Source of the DNA: Acidimicrobiaceae bacterium
GTDB taxonomy: Bacteria; Actinomycetota; Acidimicrobiia; Acidimicrobiales; Poriferisodalaceae
NCBI GenBank assembly: GCA_002722565.1
Contig: PBMG01000022.1
Coordinates: 1 to 64,000, forward strand
DNA length: 64,000 nt
Direction of reading: 5' to 3'
The notes beneath the pieces were generated by a model, which searched no databases, was not told where the DNA came from, and saw only the letters and a list, made by a program, of their open reading frames with translations. The translations under genes and the position numbers were made by a program. Below are positions 34,036 through 43,390 of the stretch, piece by piece (the stretch's first letter is position 1; each line of letters begins with the position of its first letter).

Positions 34036-35466
34036 ATGGAACTCAGCTCCAACTTAGGCCGTTTTTATATCAATGGAGAGTGGGTTGAACCGTCTACGGA
34101 CGCCACAGTTGAGGTCATAAATCCGGCGACTGAAGCACCAATAGCTTCTATCGCTATGGGTACTCCAGCCGATGTAGATGCTGCGGTTGACGCTGCGCAG
34201 GCAGCCTTCGATAGCTACTCACAAACTTCAATTGAGTATCGCGTTGAGTTGTTGAATCGGATTACTGGGCTTTTGAGTGCCCGATCAGAAGATCTTGCAA
34301 GCCTAATTTCTGCTGAGATGGGGGCCCCGAAAGGTCTCGCTAAGGCAGCTCAGGCGCCAACTGGAGTAGCTCATTTCGCGACGATGGCTCAGATCCTGGG
34401 TTCCTATGAGTTCGAAGAACAGATGGGTAGATCCTTGATTGCAAAGGAGCCGGTTGGGGTTGTGGGGATGATCACGCCTTGGAACTGGCCTCTCAACCAG
34501 ATTGCGTGCAAGGTAGCGCCGGCTCTTGCTGCTGGTTGCACAATGGTGCTGAAGCCCTCAGAGGTTGCCCCGCTCAACGCCATCTTGTTCGCTGAATTGC
34601 TAGATGAAGCTGAAGTTCCCGCCGGTGTCTTTAATTTAGTTAATGGCGATGGGCCGTCGGTAGGAGCTCACCTATCAGCACATCCCGGAGTTGACATGAT
34701 GTCATTTACTGGCTCCACGCGAGCAGGAGTTGAGGTAGCCCGAAATGCGGCTCCGACCGTAAAGCGAGTAGCTCAAGAGCTTGGTGGAAAGTCCGCGAAC
34801 ATCATTCTGGACGACGCTGACCTGGCTGAAGCTGTAGGTCGTGATGCGTTTGGAATGTGCACCAATTCCGGTCAGTCATGCAACGCTGCTACCCGGATGT
34901 TCGTCCCGTTTAGCCGCATGGAAGAAGCTGCGGCTATAGCCAAAGGCTCAATGGAGTCGGTTGCAGTCGGAGACCCGGTTAGCGATGGAACAATTATTGG
35001 ACCAGTGGTTTCTGAAGTGCAGTGGAACAAAATCCAAGCGTTAATTGAGGCCGGCATTGAGGAAGGGGCCACCTTGGTCACAGGTGGAACTGGACGCCCG
35101 GAAGGTTTGGACAGCGGATATTTCGTTCGACCGACGCTCTTCACCAATGTTACGAATGAGATGCGAATCGCCCAAGAAGAGATTTTCGGGCCGGTACTAG
35201 TAATGATCGGGTATGAAGACGATGACGATGCAGTGCGTATGGCAAACGAAACGCTTTACGGACTCTCAGGCTATGTGTCGGGCAGCCAAGATAGGGCAAT
35301 GTCGGTGGCTAGGAGAATCCGTAGCGGCAATGTTCATGTAAACGGAGCGGGCCCCGACTTCAACGCGCCGTTTGGCGGTTACAAGCAGTCAGGTAACGGC
35401 CGCGAATGGGGTCAACATGGCTTTGAAGAGTTCCTAGAAATTAAAGCCATCATGGGGGCTGGCTAA
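34036..35466 (+). CDS. NAD(P)-dependent aldehyde dehydrogenase
   Basis: Oxidises an aldehyde to the acid. Catalytic residues are Asn149 (TPWNWP), Glu248 (QELGGKSAN) and Cys282 (NSGQSCNAATR), with cofactor contacts in LKPSEVAPLN and FTGSTRAG. It is 476 residues long. AAGGGTGAG ribosome site before the ATG. A possible promoter is TTGCGG (33970-33975) with TAGAAC 17 nt downstream (33993-33998), a weak match. Divergent from the HD-domain gene. Confidence 0.94.
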   Translation: MELSSNLGRFYINGEWVEPSTDATVEVINPATEAPIASIAMGTPADVDAAVDAAQAAFDSYSQTSIEYRVELLNRITGLLSARSEDLASLISAEMGAPKGLAKAAQAPTGVAHFATMAQILGSYEFEEQMGRSLIAKEPVGVVGMITPWNWPLNQIACKVAPALAAGCTMVLKPSEVAPLNAILFAELLDEAEVPAGVFNLVNGDGPSVGAHLSAHPGVDMMSFTGSTRAGVEVARNAAPTVKRVAQELGGKSANIILDDADLAEAVGRDAFGMCTNSGQSCNAATRMFVPFSRMEEAAAIAKGSMESVAVGDPVSDGTIIGPVVSEVQWNKIQALIEAGIEEGATLVTGGTGRPEGLDSGYFVRPTLFTNVTNEMRIAQEEIFGPVLVMIGYEDDDDAVRMANETLYGLSGYVSGSQDRAMSVARRIRSGNVHVNGAGPDFNAPFGGYKQSGNGREWGQHGFEEFLEIKAIMGAG

Positions 35467-35551
35467 GTTTCACAGTCCCGAGATTGGCGTTGCTTCAGAA
35501 TCGAAGCGCGTATCAAAAGCTAGATGTAGACGAGATCTGAGCGATACTGGC

Positions 35552-37486
35552 TTGGTGAGGTTTCCCCAAAGTTTGGTTGTATGCGCGTTGTTGGCTGTCT
35601 CCTGCTCGACCGCAGGCGAAACAGACGCCACCAACCAACTCGGCGGATCGACAACAAAGACGACTACCACGACGCGCCTTGAGAAGGCTTCAACAGAGAC
35701 TTCACCGAAGACCACTGCGGTCGCGACAACAGTTGACGTAGACGTTAACGTCAACGATTTTGAACTGACAGTGGTGGCGCCGGCGCTTGTCGACAGCTAT
35801 TCACAGTTCGAGGTTTCAGTGGTCTCACAGGAAGAGATAACTGACATCCAAATCGTTTCCGATGGGTTCATTGTGTTGGCTTCAACAGAACAATCGCTCA
35901 CGCTCGTCAGTCCCATCGTTCAACGAAACGAAACAATCGAATACTCAGTTGATGTCACCACCGCAGATGGACGTTCAAAGAGGGTTGGCCTCCAAATCGA
36001 AGTGGCCCTGTACGAGCATGACGTCTCACGTACCAGACACCTCAAGCCAGATGACTTAGAGGGCACGAGCAGCAAGGACTACGCCGTCTTCAATTTCGGT
36101 TTTGAAACAGTTTTCGTCAACGAGCGCTACAACGAAACCTATTGCTACCCAACGGTTAATGACTGCGACGAACGAGACGGTTCATTTACTGCAGACGCAC
36201 ACAACATGATGGTCGGAGACTTCAACGGTGACGGTCACCAAGACCTAGTGGTCGGTTGGGCCATTTTCCCACACACGATGACCCACCAAGAGCGAAGCAC
36301 AGTGAGGGTGTACCTCAACGACGGAACAGGTCGGCTCATAGCAGATCCGACGATTTACTTCTCCGGAGAGCCACCAGAACGCAACATGTCGTATCGACTA
36401 GTAGTTGACGACTTCAACCAGGATGGGGTTGACGATATCTTCGCCGGCTCGCAAGGTTTACTGAAACTCCTCCCAACTGGAGAGAGAATCAATGACATGG
36501 ACCCTCACGTTTTGCTGCTATCTCGTGATGGCAAACTCTTTGATGCCTCGGACACCATCGACTATCGCGGCAACAGATTTTTTGCTCATGATGCTTCGTC
36601 GGGAGACATAAACGGTGATGGGTTCCCCGATATCTTGGCAGCGCGGACTTTGTTTTTGAATGATGGCGGAGCAGGGTTTGTGAATTCAATCGAGAATCTG
36701 CCTGAGGCAATGCGTCGTACTGACCACTACGTTATGTCGTCCCTACTTGAAGACTTTAATGGCGATGGTTTGGCCGACCCGGTGCTTTTGTGGGGAGACG
36801 AAATAGATTCTTTGAACCCCTGGCCGGCACAAATAGCTATCAGTGACAAGCAAAAGCCGAGTGATCAATGGGAGGTGCACGGTCTGCCCACGGGGCGGTT
36901 CGGACAGGGAACCACCAAATTCAACCATGCCTCCACTGCAGACATCGACAGTGACGGAGATATAGACATCGTCATCGGAACCACGAGGGCCGGAAGCCTT
37001 TACTACGTGGGAAGATTCATCCAAATTCTTCGCAACGACGGCTCAGGAAATTTCACCGATATCAGCCAAGAGGCACTGGGTGAACAACCAAGGGCCTTGA
37101 ATTATGAAGATCCAGAAGTTGAGGTGGAGTGCACTGTGTGGGGAGAAGGCCAGGTAGTTCTTCTCGATGTCGATAACGACGGTGACATCGATATAACTGA
37201 CCGAACACACGGTGGAGCGAACGGCGGAAAAGAAGCATGCCCTGGGATAGAAATTTATTTGAACGACGGGGACGGCAATTTTTCGAGCGATGAATCAAGT
37301 GACCTAGCTTGGGTCAGACAACATCAGATACCGGGCTTTGTGGCTTTGACGCCAGCTGACCATGAGATTGGTAATGCAATCCCGATAGATCTCGACGGTC
37401 GTTTCGGAATCGATTACGTCGCTCAGATACGGTCGCCCTGGGGAGGCTTGTTCGCATTTCTCTATCAAGTGATGTCATTGGAGTAA
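35552..37486 (+). CDS. Secreted FG-GAP/VCBS-repeat protein, probable lipoprotein
   Basis: Large exported protein of 644 residues. The N-terminus is a short signal peptide ending in LLAVSC, a fair lipobox with Cys18 as the anchor, then a threonine-rich linker (about residues 33-60). An immunoglobulin-like domain follows, then calcium-type repeats: DFNGDGHQD, DFNQDGVDD, DINGDGFPD, DFNGDGLAD, DIDSDGDID, DVDNDGDID and a weaker seventh (DLDGRFGID). These are blades of an integrin-like beta-propeller. The role is probably adhesion or surface binding. TTG start at 35552 or GTG at 35555. It is the only clearly secreted protein in the window. Confidence 0.85.
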   Translation: MVRFPQSLVVCALLAVSCSTAGETDATNQLGGSTTKTTTTTRLEKASTETSPKTTAVATTVDVDVNVNDFELTVVAPALVDSYSQFEVSVVSQEEITDIQIVSDGFIVLASTEQSLTLVSPIVQRNETIEYSVDVTTADGRSKRVGLQIEVALYEHDVSRTRHLKPDDLEGTSSKDYAVFNFGFETVFVNERYNETYCYPTVNDCDERDGSFTADAHNMMVGDFNGDGHQDLVVGWAIFPHTMTHQERSTVRVYLNDGTGRLIADPTIYFSGEPPERNMSYRLVVDDFNQDGVDDIFAGSQGLLKLLPTGERINDMDPHVLLLSRDGKLFDASDTIDYRGNRFFAHDASSGDINGDGFPDILAARTLFLNDGGAGFVNSIENLPEAMRRTDHYVMSSLLEDFNGDGLADPVLLWGDEIDSLNPWPAQIAISDKQKPSDQWEVHGLPTGRFGQGTTKFNHASTADIDSDGDIDIVIGTTRAGSLYYVGRFIQILRNDGSGNFTDISQEALGEQPRALNYEDPEVEVECTVWGEGQVVLLDVDNDGDIDITDRTHGGANGGKEACPGIEIYLNDGDGNFSSDESSDLAWVRQHQIPGFVALTPADHEIGNAIPIDLDGRFGIDYVAQIRSPWGGLFAFLYQVMSLE

Positions 37487-37525
37487 ACGAACGATGGTTG
37501 CGCAACTAAGAACGTTGGTATCCGT

Positions 37526-38506
37526 TCAGAACGACGCTGTTGTCGCCCCATACATTCGGTCTTTGGTTTCCTCACGCAAAAACCCGAGTTCCTCGGTGAG
37601 AGCCCGACGACCTGCTTCAGCTTCCGGATCCTCGGGATAGTAAGCCAATTCAGAGGCAGGGTCTCCAGCGACTCGGGTCCCGATCAGATATCGAGGCTTG
37701 CTGTAGTCGTAAGGACGGGCTCGGTGAAGCGCTCTCCGGTTATCCCATAGCAGTGTGTCCCCGGCAACCCAATTATGGCTGTAGACCCGCGAATCGTCAG
37801 CGACGACGTGTTCTACGAGAGACCGGATCAGATTGCGGCTTTCTTCTCGAGTGAGGCCTGGAATTCCGAAGGCATGTCGCCCAACGAACAAGTTCGGCTT
37901 CCCCGTCTCCGGATGAATCTTGACCATAGGCCGCAGATAAGCCTCCCCGTGATACACCTCGCCGTATACGCCGTCGCCTTCTGCATCTGGGAAGTCCCCG
38001 AGGTCATTCGCCTGAGAAAAGTTTGTTGAATGGTATGCGCTTAATTCAGCGACCTTTTCTCTTGTGGCTTGGTCCAGAGTGTCATAGCCGGATTGCAGAT
38101 CAGCTAACTCAGTTTGTCCGCCTTCATCCGGAACGACCACGGCAGACAGCATCGCCACCTTGCTGGCGATCGGTTTATAAGTGGAGTCGGTGTGCCAGGC
38201 CTCGTTTCCGACGTTTGTTCGCATTATTTGCGACTGGAGGTCATGAATCTTTCCGAAGCTACCGTCCTCATGTTTCTTCTGGTTGGCCATAGGAGCCCCA
38301 CCAAATTCCAACTCCCCGAAACGTTGACCAAACGCGGTGCTTTCTTGCTCGTTGAGGTGTTGACCGGGGAGAAGCAAAAATCCGTGTTCCAAAAAAGCTG
38401 CATGCAGATCATTGAACTCGCCGTCACTCAGATTTTTTAGATCTACTCCCGTGGCGGTAGCACCAAACGCTTTGCCGATCATCGGCACGATTTTTATGTC
38501 ACTCAT
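37526..38506 (-). CDS. TauD/TfdA family 2-oxoglutarate dioxygenase
   Basis: Fe(II)/2-oxoglutarate-dependent dioxygenase that hydroxylates taurine-, phenoxyacetate- or similar substrates. The iron motif is HxD in NEAWHTDSTYKP, the distal His is in LLWDNRRALHRARPYD, and the 2OG-binding Arg is in the same C-terminal region (YLIGTRVAGD). The start is ATG 38506 with GGGGA upstream; the longer frame from TTG 38518 would absorb that ribosome site. It is about 326 residues long. Confidence 0.9.
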   Translation of the reverse strand: MSDIKIVPMIGKAFGATATGVDLKNLSDGEFNDLHAAFLEHGFLLLPGQHLNEQESTAFGQRFGELEFGGAPMANQKKHEDGSFGKIHDLQSQIMRTNVGNEAWHTDSTYKPIASKVAMLSAVVVPDEGGQTELADLQSGYDTLDQATREKVAELSAYHSTNFSQANDLGDFPDAEGDGVYGEVYHGEAYLRPMVKIHPETGKPNLFVGRHAFGIPGLTREESRNLIRSLVEHVVADDSRVYSHNWVAGDTLLWDNRRALHRARPYDYSKPRYLIGTRVAGDPASELAYYPEDPEAEAGRRALTEELGFLREETKDRMYGATTASF

Positions 38507-38582
38507 CGTGTTCCCCAAGTCCCTTATTGGTAACAGGCTAGCTAACGGGAAACAGTAGGGGTGAGAATTTAGTGGTGCGACG

Positions 38583-39371
38583 CTACAAGCAAGCGAGTTC
38601 TACTGATCCGTGGTCGCCTACAAAGAACTTCACTCGGTCAGCGACCTGCGGGAAATAAGTGATGACTGTGCTGCCAGTCATCACGAATTCACCTGCTCGG
38701 ATCGTACGACCTCGGTCGTTGAGGTGGTTTGCGAGCCAAGCAACTGCTTCGAAAGGGTGACCCAGGGCGTCTCCGGTCTTACCAGATCCGAGAACCTCGC
38801 CGTTTACTTCCAGAACAGTAGGTGTGTCGACCAGGTCAATGTCTTGCCAGTCAGCGAAAGGAGAGCCCAAAATGACTCCAGCGTTCCATGCGTTCTCAGA
38901 CACTGAGTCGAAGGGGTTGAGTTGGTCATAGTTGGCGTCTCGGTCTTCGATCAGTTCAAAGGATGGGTAGCAAGCATCTACTGCATCGCGAACAGTCTCT
39001 TTTGTGTGTGTTGTTGTGGCATCGAGGTCAGCTCCAAGTTGAACAGCGATTTCGCATTCCAAACCAAGATGTCGATGATCGCTGAGAACGACCTGCCCGG
39101 GAGAGTTTTGAACGCGACTATTAAACACGGCGCCAGACAACGGATGGTCGACACCGCAGAACTCTTGCATGGCCTTGCTCGTGAGAGCGACTTTCCAAGC
39201 GACCACCTGTTCACCTCGGCCGGTCATGATGTCGATAAATGCGTCCTGGATGAGGTAGGCGTTTTCCAAAGAGGCATCCTCGACCCTGTTTGCCATGGTG
39301 TGGTGTTGCGCCTTAGTTTCAAGCTCTTCCAGGAATGATGCCGCTATTTCGAGTCGGTCTTGCTCGTTCAC
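38583..39371 (-). CDS. 2-keto-4-pentenoate hydratase-like protein (FAH superfamily)
   Basis: Member of the MhpD/fumarylacetoacetase superfamily, hydrating a 2-hydroxydienoate or acting as a decarboxylase in meta-cleavage pathways. Conserved segments are VVAWKVALTSKAMQ, HLGLECEIAVQLG (metal Glu pair) and EFVMTGSTV. I start at GTG 39371 because AAGAAGG lies 6 nt upstream; the frame is open to GTG 39410. It fits next to the TauD dioxygenase and the large CoA-transferase on the same strand. Confidence 0.85.
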   Translation of the reverse strand: MNEQDRLEIAASFLEELETKAQHHTMANRVEDASLENAYLIQDAFIDIMTGRGEQVVAWKVALTSKAMQEFCGVDHPLSGAVFNSRVQNSPGQVVLSDHRHLGLECEIAVQLGADLDATTTHTKETVRDAVDACYPSFELIEDRDANYDQLNPFDSVSENAWNAGVILGSPFADWQDIDLVDTPTVLEVNGEVLGSGKTGDALGHPFEAVAWLANHLNDRGRTIRAGEFVMTGSTVITYFPQVADRVKFFVGDHGSVELACL

Positions 39372-39474
39372 AACGGGCCTTCTTTCATTGCTTTCTGTTG
39401 ATTGTTGCACTCAATTCGCATACATGCACCACTCATGAACCCTGAGAAGGCTTTGCGTATGGAAAGTCACGCTT

Positions 39475-41826
39475 TTAGTAGAGGGCCTCAACTGCTGCGA
39501 GATCAGCGATTCTGTCTCCGTCGTACCCCAACATGTCGCTTAGTACGTCGAAAGTATGTTCACCGATTGGTGGCCCTCCCCACAGAGTATTTGAGGGAGT
39601 CCGGCTGAGTTGATAATGGGAACCTTCTACTACGGTCTCGCCGGCGTATGCCTGTGGTACTCGCCGAAAGTGGTTCCGATGGATGAGCTGGGGGTCTGAG
39701 ACCGCATCAGCAGAATCCGAGACGATGTGGGCCGCGATGCCATTGGATTGTAAAAGCTCTTGAAGTTCGAAACGATCTTGAGACTCAGTCCAATTAGCGA
39801 TTGTCGAATCGTCCAAGTTTGCTTCACCTACGAGCTTGGAAAGTGTCTCTTCCGCTGTGGAGTTTTGACACACCACTGCTATCCATTTGTCATCACCTTG
39901 GACTGGATAGACACCGTGTACTGAATAGCGTTCGCTGGAGTTTCCTAATCGTTGCGCAGTGCGCCCGTTGACTTCTTGGTCTAGGAGAGCTGGACCAAGA
40001 AGGTGTAATGCTGATTCATGCTGGCTGAGATCTATATAAGCACCTTCACCTGTTCGACGATGATGATCTAGCGCTGCTACGAGAGCGGTGACGGTAAAGC
40101 GTGGTGCGGTGTAGTCGGTATAGGCAAGAAACGGCCCAGTTGGCGGCCGGTCTGGCCAACCAGTGATTTCGTAGAACCCGCTCAAAGCCCCAGCGAGCAT
40201 CCCAAAGCCGGGGTACATGTTCATGGGACCGGTTTGTCCCATCAGACAGCTCGACAACATCACGACGTCGGGTTTTCGTTTCTTTATTGACTCATAATCA
40301 AGTCCCCAATTCGCCATCGCTTTCGGAGTAAAGGATTCGATTACGACATCTGCCCAGTCGATCAAATCCCAGATGACTGTGTGGGCTTCTTCGACAGATA
40401 GGTCAAGACTGATCATGTGTTTTCCGGCGTTAGCGGAGTGGTATTGCGCCGTGTTGTCAGGGTGAGTTTCATCGTTTACGAATGGTCCGGCGTTGCGAAT
40501 CACATCGATCCGTCCTTCGGACTCGACTCTTACGACAGTCGCTCCGTGGTCAGCGAGATTGCGCGTCGCCATCGGAGCGGCTATTGCCCATGTAAAATCT
40601 AGAACCTTTATTCCCTCTAAGGGCTTACTTGTAGGCGCAGGGTCAACAGGAGAGGGGCTTGTCGGTTTTCTATTGAGATCTGCGAGTATTTCTTTGTTGT
40701 GTTCTCCTAGTTTGGGTGGCGGTCCAAGATTCTTGAGTGGCGTGGTTGCCTTCGCGAAACGGCCGGGAAATTTGTGCCCAAGCTGGGGAACTTCTTCAAA
40801 AAACTCGCGAGCCTCAAGGTGTTCAGATTCAAGTATGTCTTTTGTAGTGGCGACTGGCGCGATGAGAAGCCGCCGCTCACTGTTCCCGGTCATTAATTCG
40901 GCTTTGGTTTTACTTGCGGTAAATGCTGCAATCGCGTCTTGGGCTCGATAGAGATCTTCCGGATCAGCCTGTCCAGTAAAAATCATTGTAAAGAAATCGA
41001 CCCAGTTCTGATCGCGGGTTGCTTCGTCACAAAAACCTTCCTCGTGCACCCAGTCCATCATTCGTTGGCTGTAAGGGCCGAGCATCTCGCCGAACATGAA
41101 GCACATTGAGATGAAACCATCTAATGCTGGATAGACGGTTCGAATAACGTATTCTCCGGCCTTGATACCTCCGCCTGCGCGTCCCCAGGGAGGGGCGCCT
41201 ACAGCGCTCGTCATTAACATCGTTTGGGTGCACTGAGTTACTGCTTGCTGAGCTGAAACGTCTATGTGTTGGCCGCAGCCGGAAGTCGTTCTTTCGAAAA
41301 GAGCGATACTTGTTGCTTCGGCGGCTTCAAGAGCAGCATGTAACCAGCCTTGCGGCACTGCACCGATCTGGAGCGGTGCTCTATCGGGATCTCCTGTGAA
41401 GCCGAGTTGGCCGCCGCTCGCCAGCAACGTCAAGTCAGTTGCTATCCAATCGCTTTTGGGACCGGTCGCGCCAAAGGGCGACACTTTAACTGTCAGAAGA
41501 GAAGGGTTAGCCGATCGCAGCTTGTCAAGATCTAAACCTTCGAACGCTCCGCAATCGAGGACGACATCGGACGTCGCAGCAAGTAACTCGATTTCTTCCA
41601 CTCCGCCGATGACGGATTTTTTTCCACGGTTCCAAGCCCAGTGAGTGAGAGACTTTTCGATGTTTACGTCATCTTGTTCGAAAGGCCCTATGTGTCGTGA
41701 ACTGTTGCCAGCTGGCGGTTCGACTGCTATTACCTCAGCCCCTAGCTGGGCTAGCAGCAATCCAGTCAAGTTAGAACGTTCGTCAGTAAGGTCGAGAATT
41801 CGGTAAGGGGACAACATGTCTTCCAT
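39475..41826 (-). CDS. Two-domain CaiB/BaiF CoA-transferase
   Basis: A 783-residue fusion of two family III CoA-transferase domains. Domain 1 (about 1-385) begins YRILDLTDERSNLTGLLLAQ; domain 2 (about 400-783) begins LEGIKVLDFTWAIAAPMATR. The usual acidic catalytic position is Gln in domain 1 (DVSAQQAV) and Glu in domain 2 (DLSQHESA). Single-domain members act as dimers, so the fusion may form one pseudo-dimer with unequal active sites. The substrate is unknown. A neighbouring single-domain homologue lies at 28353-29573. Confidence 0.88.
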   Translation of the reverse strand: MEDMLSPYRILDLTDERSNLTGLLLAQLGAEVIAVEPPAGNSSRHIGPFEQDDVNIEKSLTHWAWNRGKKSVIGGVEEIELLAATSDVVLDCGAFEGLDLDKLRSANPSLLTVKVSPFGATGPKSDWIATDLTLLASGGQLGFTGDPDRAPLQIGAVPQGWLHAALEAAEATSIALFERTTSGCGQHIDVSAQQAVTQCTQTMLMTSAVGAPPWGRAGGGIKAGEYVIRTVYPALDGFISMCFMFGEMLGPYSQRMMDWVHEEGFCDEATRDQNWVDFFTMIFTGQADPEDLYRAQDAIAAFTASKTKAELMTGNSERRLLIAPVATTKDILESEHLEAREFFEEVPQLGHKFPGRFAKATTPLKNLGPPPKLGEHNKEILADLNRKPTSPSPVDPAPTSKPLEGIKVLDFTWAIAAPMATRNLADHGATVVRVESEGRIDVIRNAGPFVNDETHPDNTAQYHSANAGKHMISLDLSVEEAHTVIWDLIDWADVVIESFTPKAMANWGLDYESIKKRKPDVVMLSSCLMGQTGPMNMYPGFGMLAGALSGFYEITGWPDRPPTGPFLAYTDYTAPRFTVTALVAALDHHRRTGEGAYIDLSQHESALHLLGPALLDQEVNGRTAQRLGNSSERYSVHGVYPVQGDDKWIAVVCQNSTAEETLSKLVGEANLDDSTIANWTESQDRFELQELLQSNGIAAHIVSDSADAVSDPQLIHRNHFRRVPQAYAGETVVEGSHYQLSRTPSNTLWGGPPIGEHTFDVLSDMLGYDGDRIADLAAVEALY

Positions 41827-41887
41827 TCTGCCTTGTGGATAGGCAGCACGTGAGATGATGCTAAGTCTGTCAGTGGAGGTAGAAGAG

Positions 41888-42397
41888 ATGGAACGTGACG
41901 AAGAGCGTCTACATATGTTGCGAGAAGCGATCTACCTGGCTGATGAAATTCTCTCGGAGGTGAAGGGTAACCCTCGGGCTCAGGTTGACTCAACTGTCCG
42001 AGCGAAGCTTGTTCATGGGCGGGATTGGAGGATGCGCTACCTAAAGCATCTGGAAGAAGGTGGGCCGATGCTGGAAGCTGGCGATGAGTGGTCTATGCAT
42101 CAAGGTCATGATCTCGCCATTGAGTGGGGGTATGAGGTTTGGGATGAGAATCGAATCGGATTGCGATGCCGAAGTTGTGACGATTGGGTTCAGTTGTATG
42201 ACGTCGAGGAGAACTCGTCGTCGACGTTGACGGTCGCTGACCTGTATTTAGAGCACGAAACCCACACGGTCGTGTCTTGGCGTCGCGACCTAGATGCGGG
42301 AATTGAGTGTGTCACTTGCGGAGCAGTTGAGGAGAAAGGTTTCCCGCTGTTAGAAGCTCCGGTGAGTAGTTGGTTTGATGCTGTTTGGAATGGTTGA
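41888..42397 (+). CDS. Unknown protein with a CxxC zinc-ribbon-like C-terminal part
   Basis: I do not recognise this protein of 169 residues. The N-terminal part is helical and charged (RDEERLHMLREAIYLADEIL). The C-terminal part has two CxxC pairs, LRCRSC and ECVTC, about 55 residues apart, which could bind one metal. Start ATG 41888 is chosen because GGAGG (41875-41879) lies 8 nt before it; the frame also opens at 41855. It is divergent from the CoA-transferase and followed by tRNA-Leu on the other strand. Confidence 0.7.
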   Translation: MERDEERLHMLREAIYLADEILSEVKGNPRAQVDSTVRAKLVHGRDWRMRYLKHLEEGGPMLEAGDEWSMHQGHDLAIEWGYEVWDENRIGLRCRSCDDWVQLYDVEENSSSTLTVADLYLEHETHTVVSWRRDLDAGIECVTCGAVEEKGFPLLEAPVSSWFDAVWNG

Positions 42398-42423
42398 TTG
42401 CGTTCAGTGAAGTGAAGAATTTG

Positions 42424-42505
42424 TGCGCCGGGTGGGACTCGAACCCACACGCCCGAAGACACCGGCACCTAAAGCCGGCGCGTCTGCCAGTTCCGCCACC
42501 GGCGC
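42424..42505 (-). tRNA. tRNA-Leu (TAG)
   Basis: Read on the minus strand: acceptor GCGCCGG/CCGGCGC, anticodon stem CCGGC/GCCGG around loop TTTAGGT with anticodon TAG, a long variable arm (TGTCTTCGGGCG) as expected for a class II tRNA, and T-arm GTGGG TTCGAGT CCCAC. CCA is not encoded. Confidence 0.95.
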
Positions 42506-42616
42506 TCTAGTGACAACTTATCGGTCAAATGTGTCGAGTATTCAACTCGCGGACTTAAGAGCGCCAATGCCATCTGCTTTTAGTGCGAACTAAGGTCTGA
42601 TGGAAGAGGAGGATGA

Positions 42617-43390
42617 ATGCTGAGATTGACCTTTCTGATGCGCCGCAAAGAAGGTATGACGAAAGAGGAGATGCAAAGGTATTGGCTTGAAGAACACGGC
42701 CCTCTCGTTGCTAGCTACTCGAAAACGTTGAACATGCTTCGTTACGTGCAGGTGCATTCCACCGATGATGATCACAGCCGTCTTACCGGTCGTCGTGGAG
42801 AGATGGAAGAGCCTTACGACGGCGTGGCAGAGGTTTGGTGGGAGTCAAAGAACGCAATGTTTGAAGCAACGCGTTCTGGGGAAGGGCGAGAAGCGGATCG
42901 GGCTCTTCGAGACGATGAACAGCGCTTCATTGATTTGGAACGCTCTGTGGCTTGGTTTAATTACGAATATCCGCAGGTGAACCCGACACCAGAAAATGTT
43001 GTGGCGAGCGAGCGTTCAAGTTTGGTTAAGTTGTACTTCCCTCTGCGTCAGCTTGATTCTTTGAGCATGGAAGAAGCTCAGTGGTATTGGCGAACACACC
43101 ATGGCCCGGTTATCCGGCGGCAAGCTCATGGATCGGGGATCGTTCGGTATCAACAGGTTCACCGAGATGAAGCAGAATTAACCGAGGGGATTAACCGCTC
43201 TCGCGGATCGAAAATAGAGCCATATCTTGGTCACGCTGAGGTGTGGATGGATCGGTCAGCGATGGGGAATCCGACTCCAGAAAATCGAGCTGCAGCTAAG
43301 CGTGCTTATGAGGATGAAGCAAATTTCATAGATTTTGAGCGGTCGACGATGTTTTTAGCGAAGGAACACGTATTTATTGATCGACGTTAG
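42617..43390 (+). CDS. Tandem EthD-domain protein
   Basis: Two EthD-type dimeric alpha/beta-barrel repeats in one chain: domain 1 about residues 1-115 (LTFLMRRKEGMTKEEMQRYW, EEHGPLVASY) and domain 2 about 130-250 (VKLYFPLRQLDSLSMEEAQ, RTHHGPVIRR). Single EthD proteins are small dimers found with ether or aromatic oxidation genes; this fusion would be a built-in dimer. Its role is probably accessory, and chemistry is unknown. GAGGAGG ribosome site. The 3' end overlaps the convergent nitroreductase fusion by 17 bp. Confidence 0.86.
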   Translation: MLRLTFLMRRKEGMTKEEMQRYWLEEHGPLVASYSKTLNMLRYVQVHSTDDDHSRLTGRRGEMEEPYDGVAEVWWESKNAMFEATRSGEGREADRALRDDEQRFIDLERSVAWFNYEYPQVNPTPENVVASERSSLVKLYFPLRQLDSLSMEEAQWYWRTHHGPVIRRQAHGSGIVRYQQVHRDEAELTEGINRSRGSKIEPYLGHAEVWMDRSAMGNPTPENRAAAKRAYEDEANFIDFERSTMFLAKEHVFIDRR

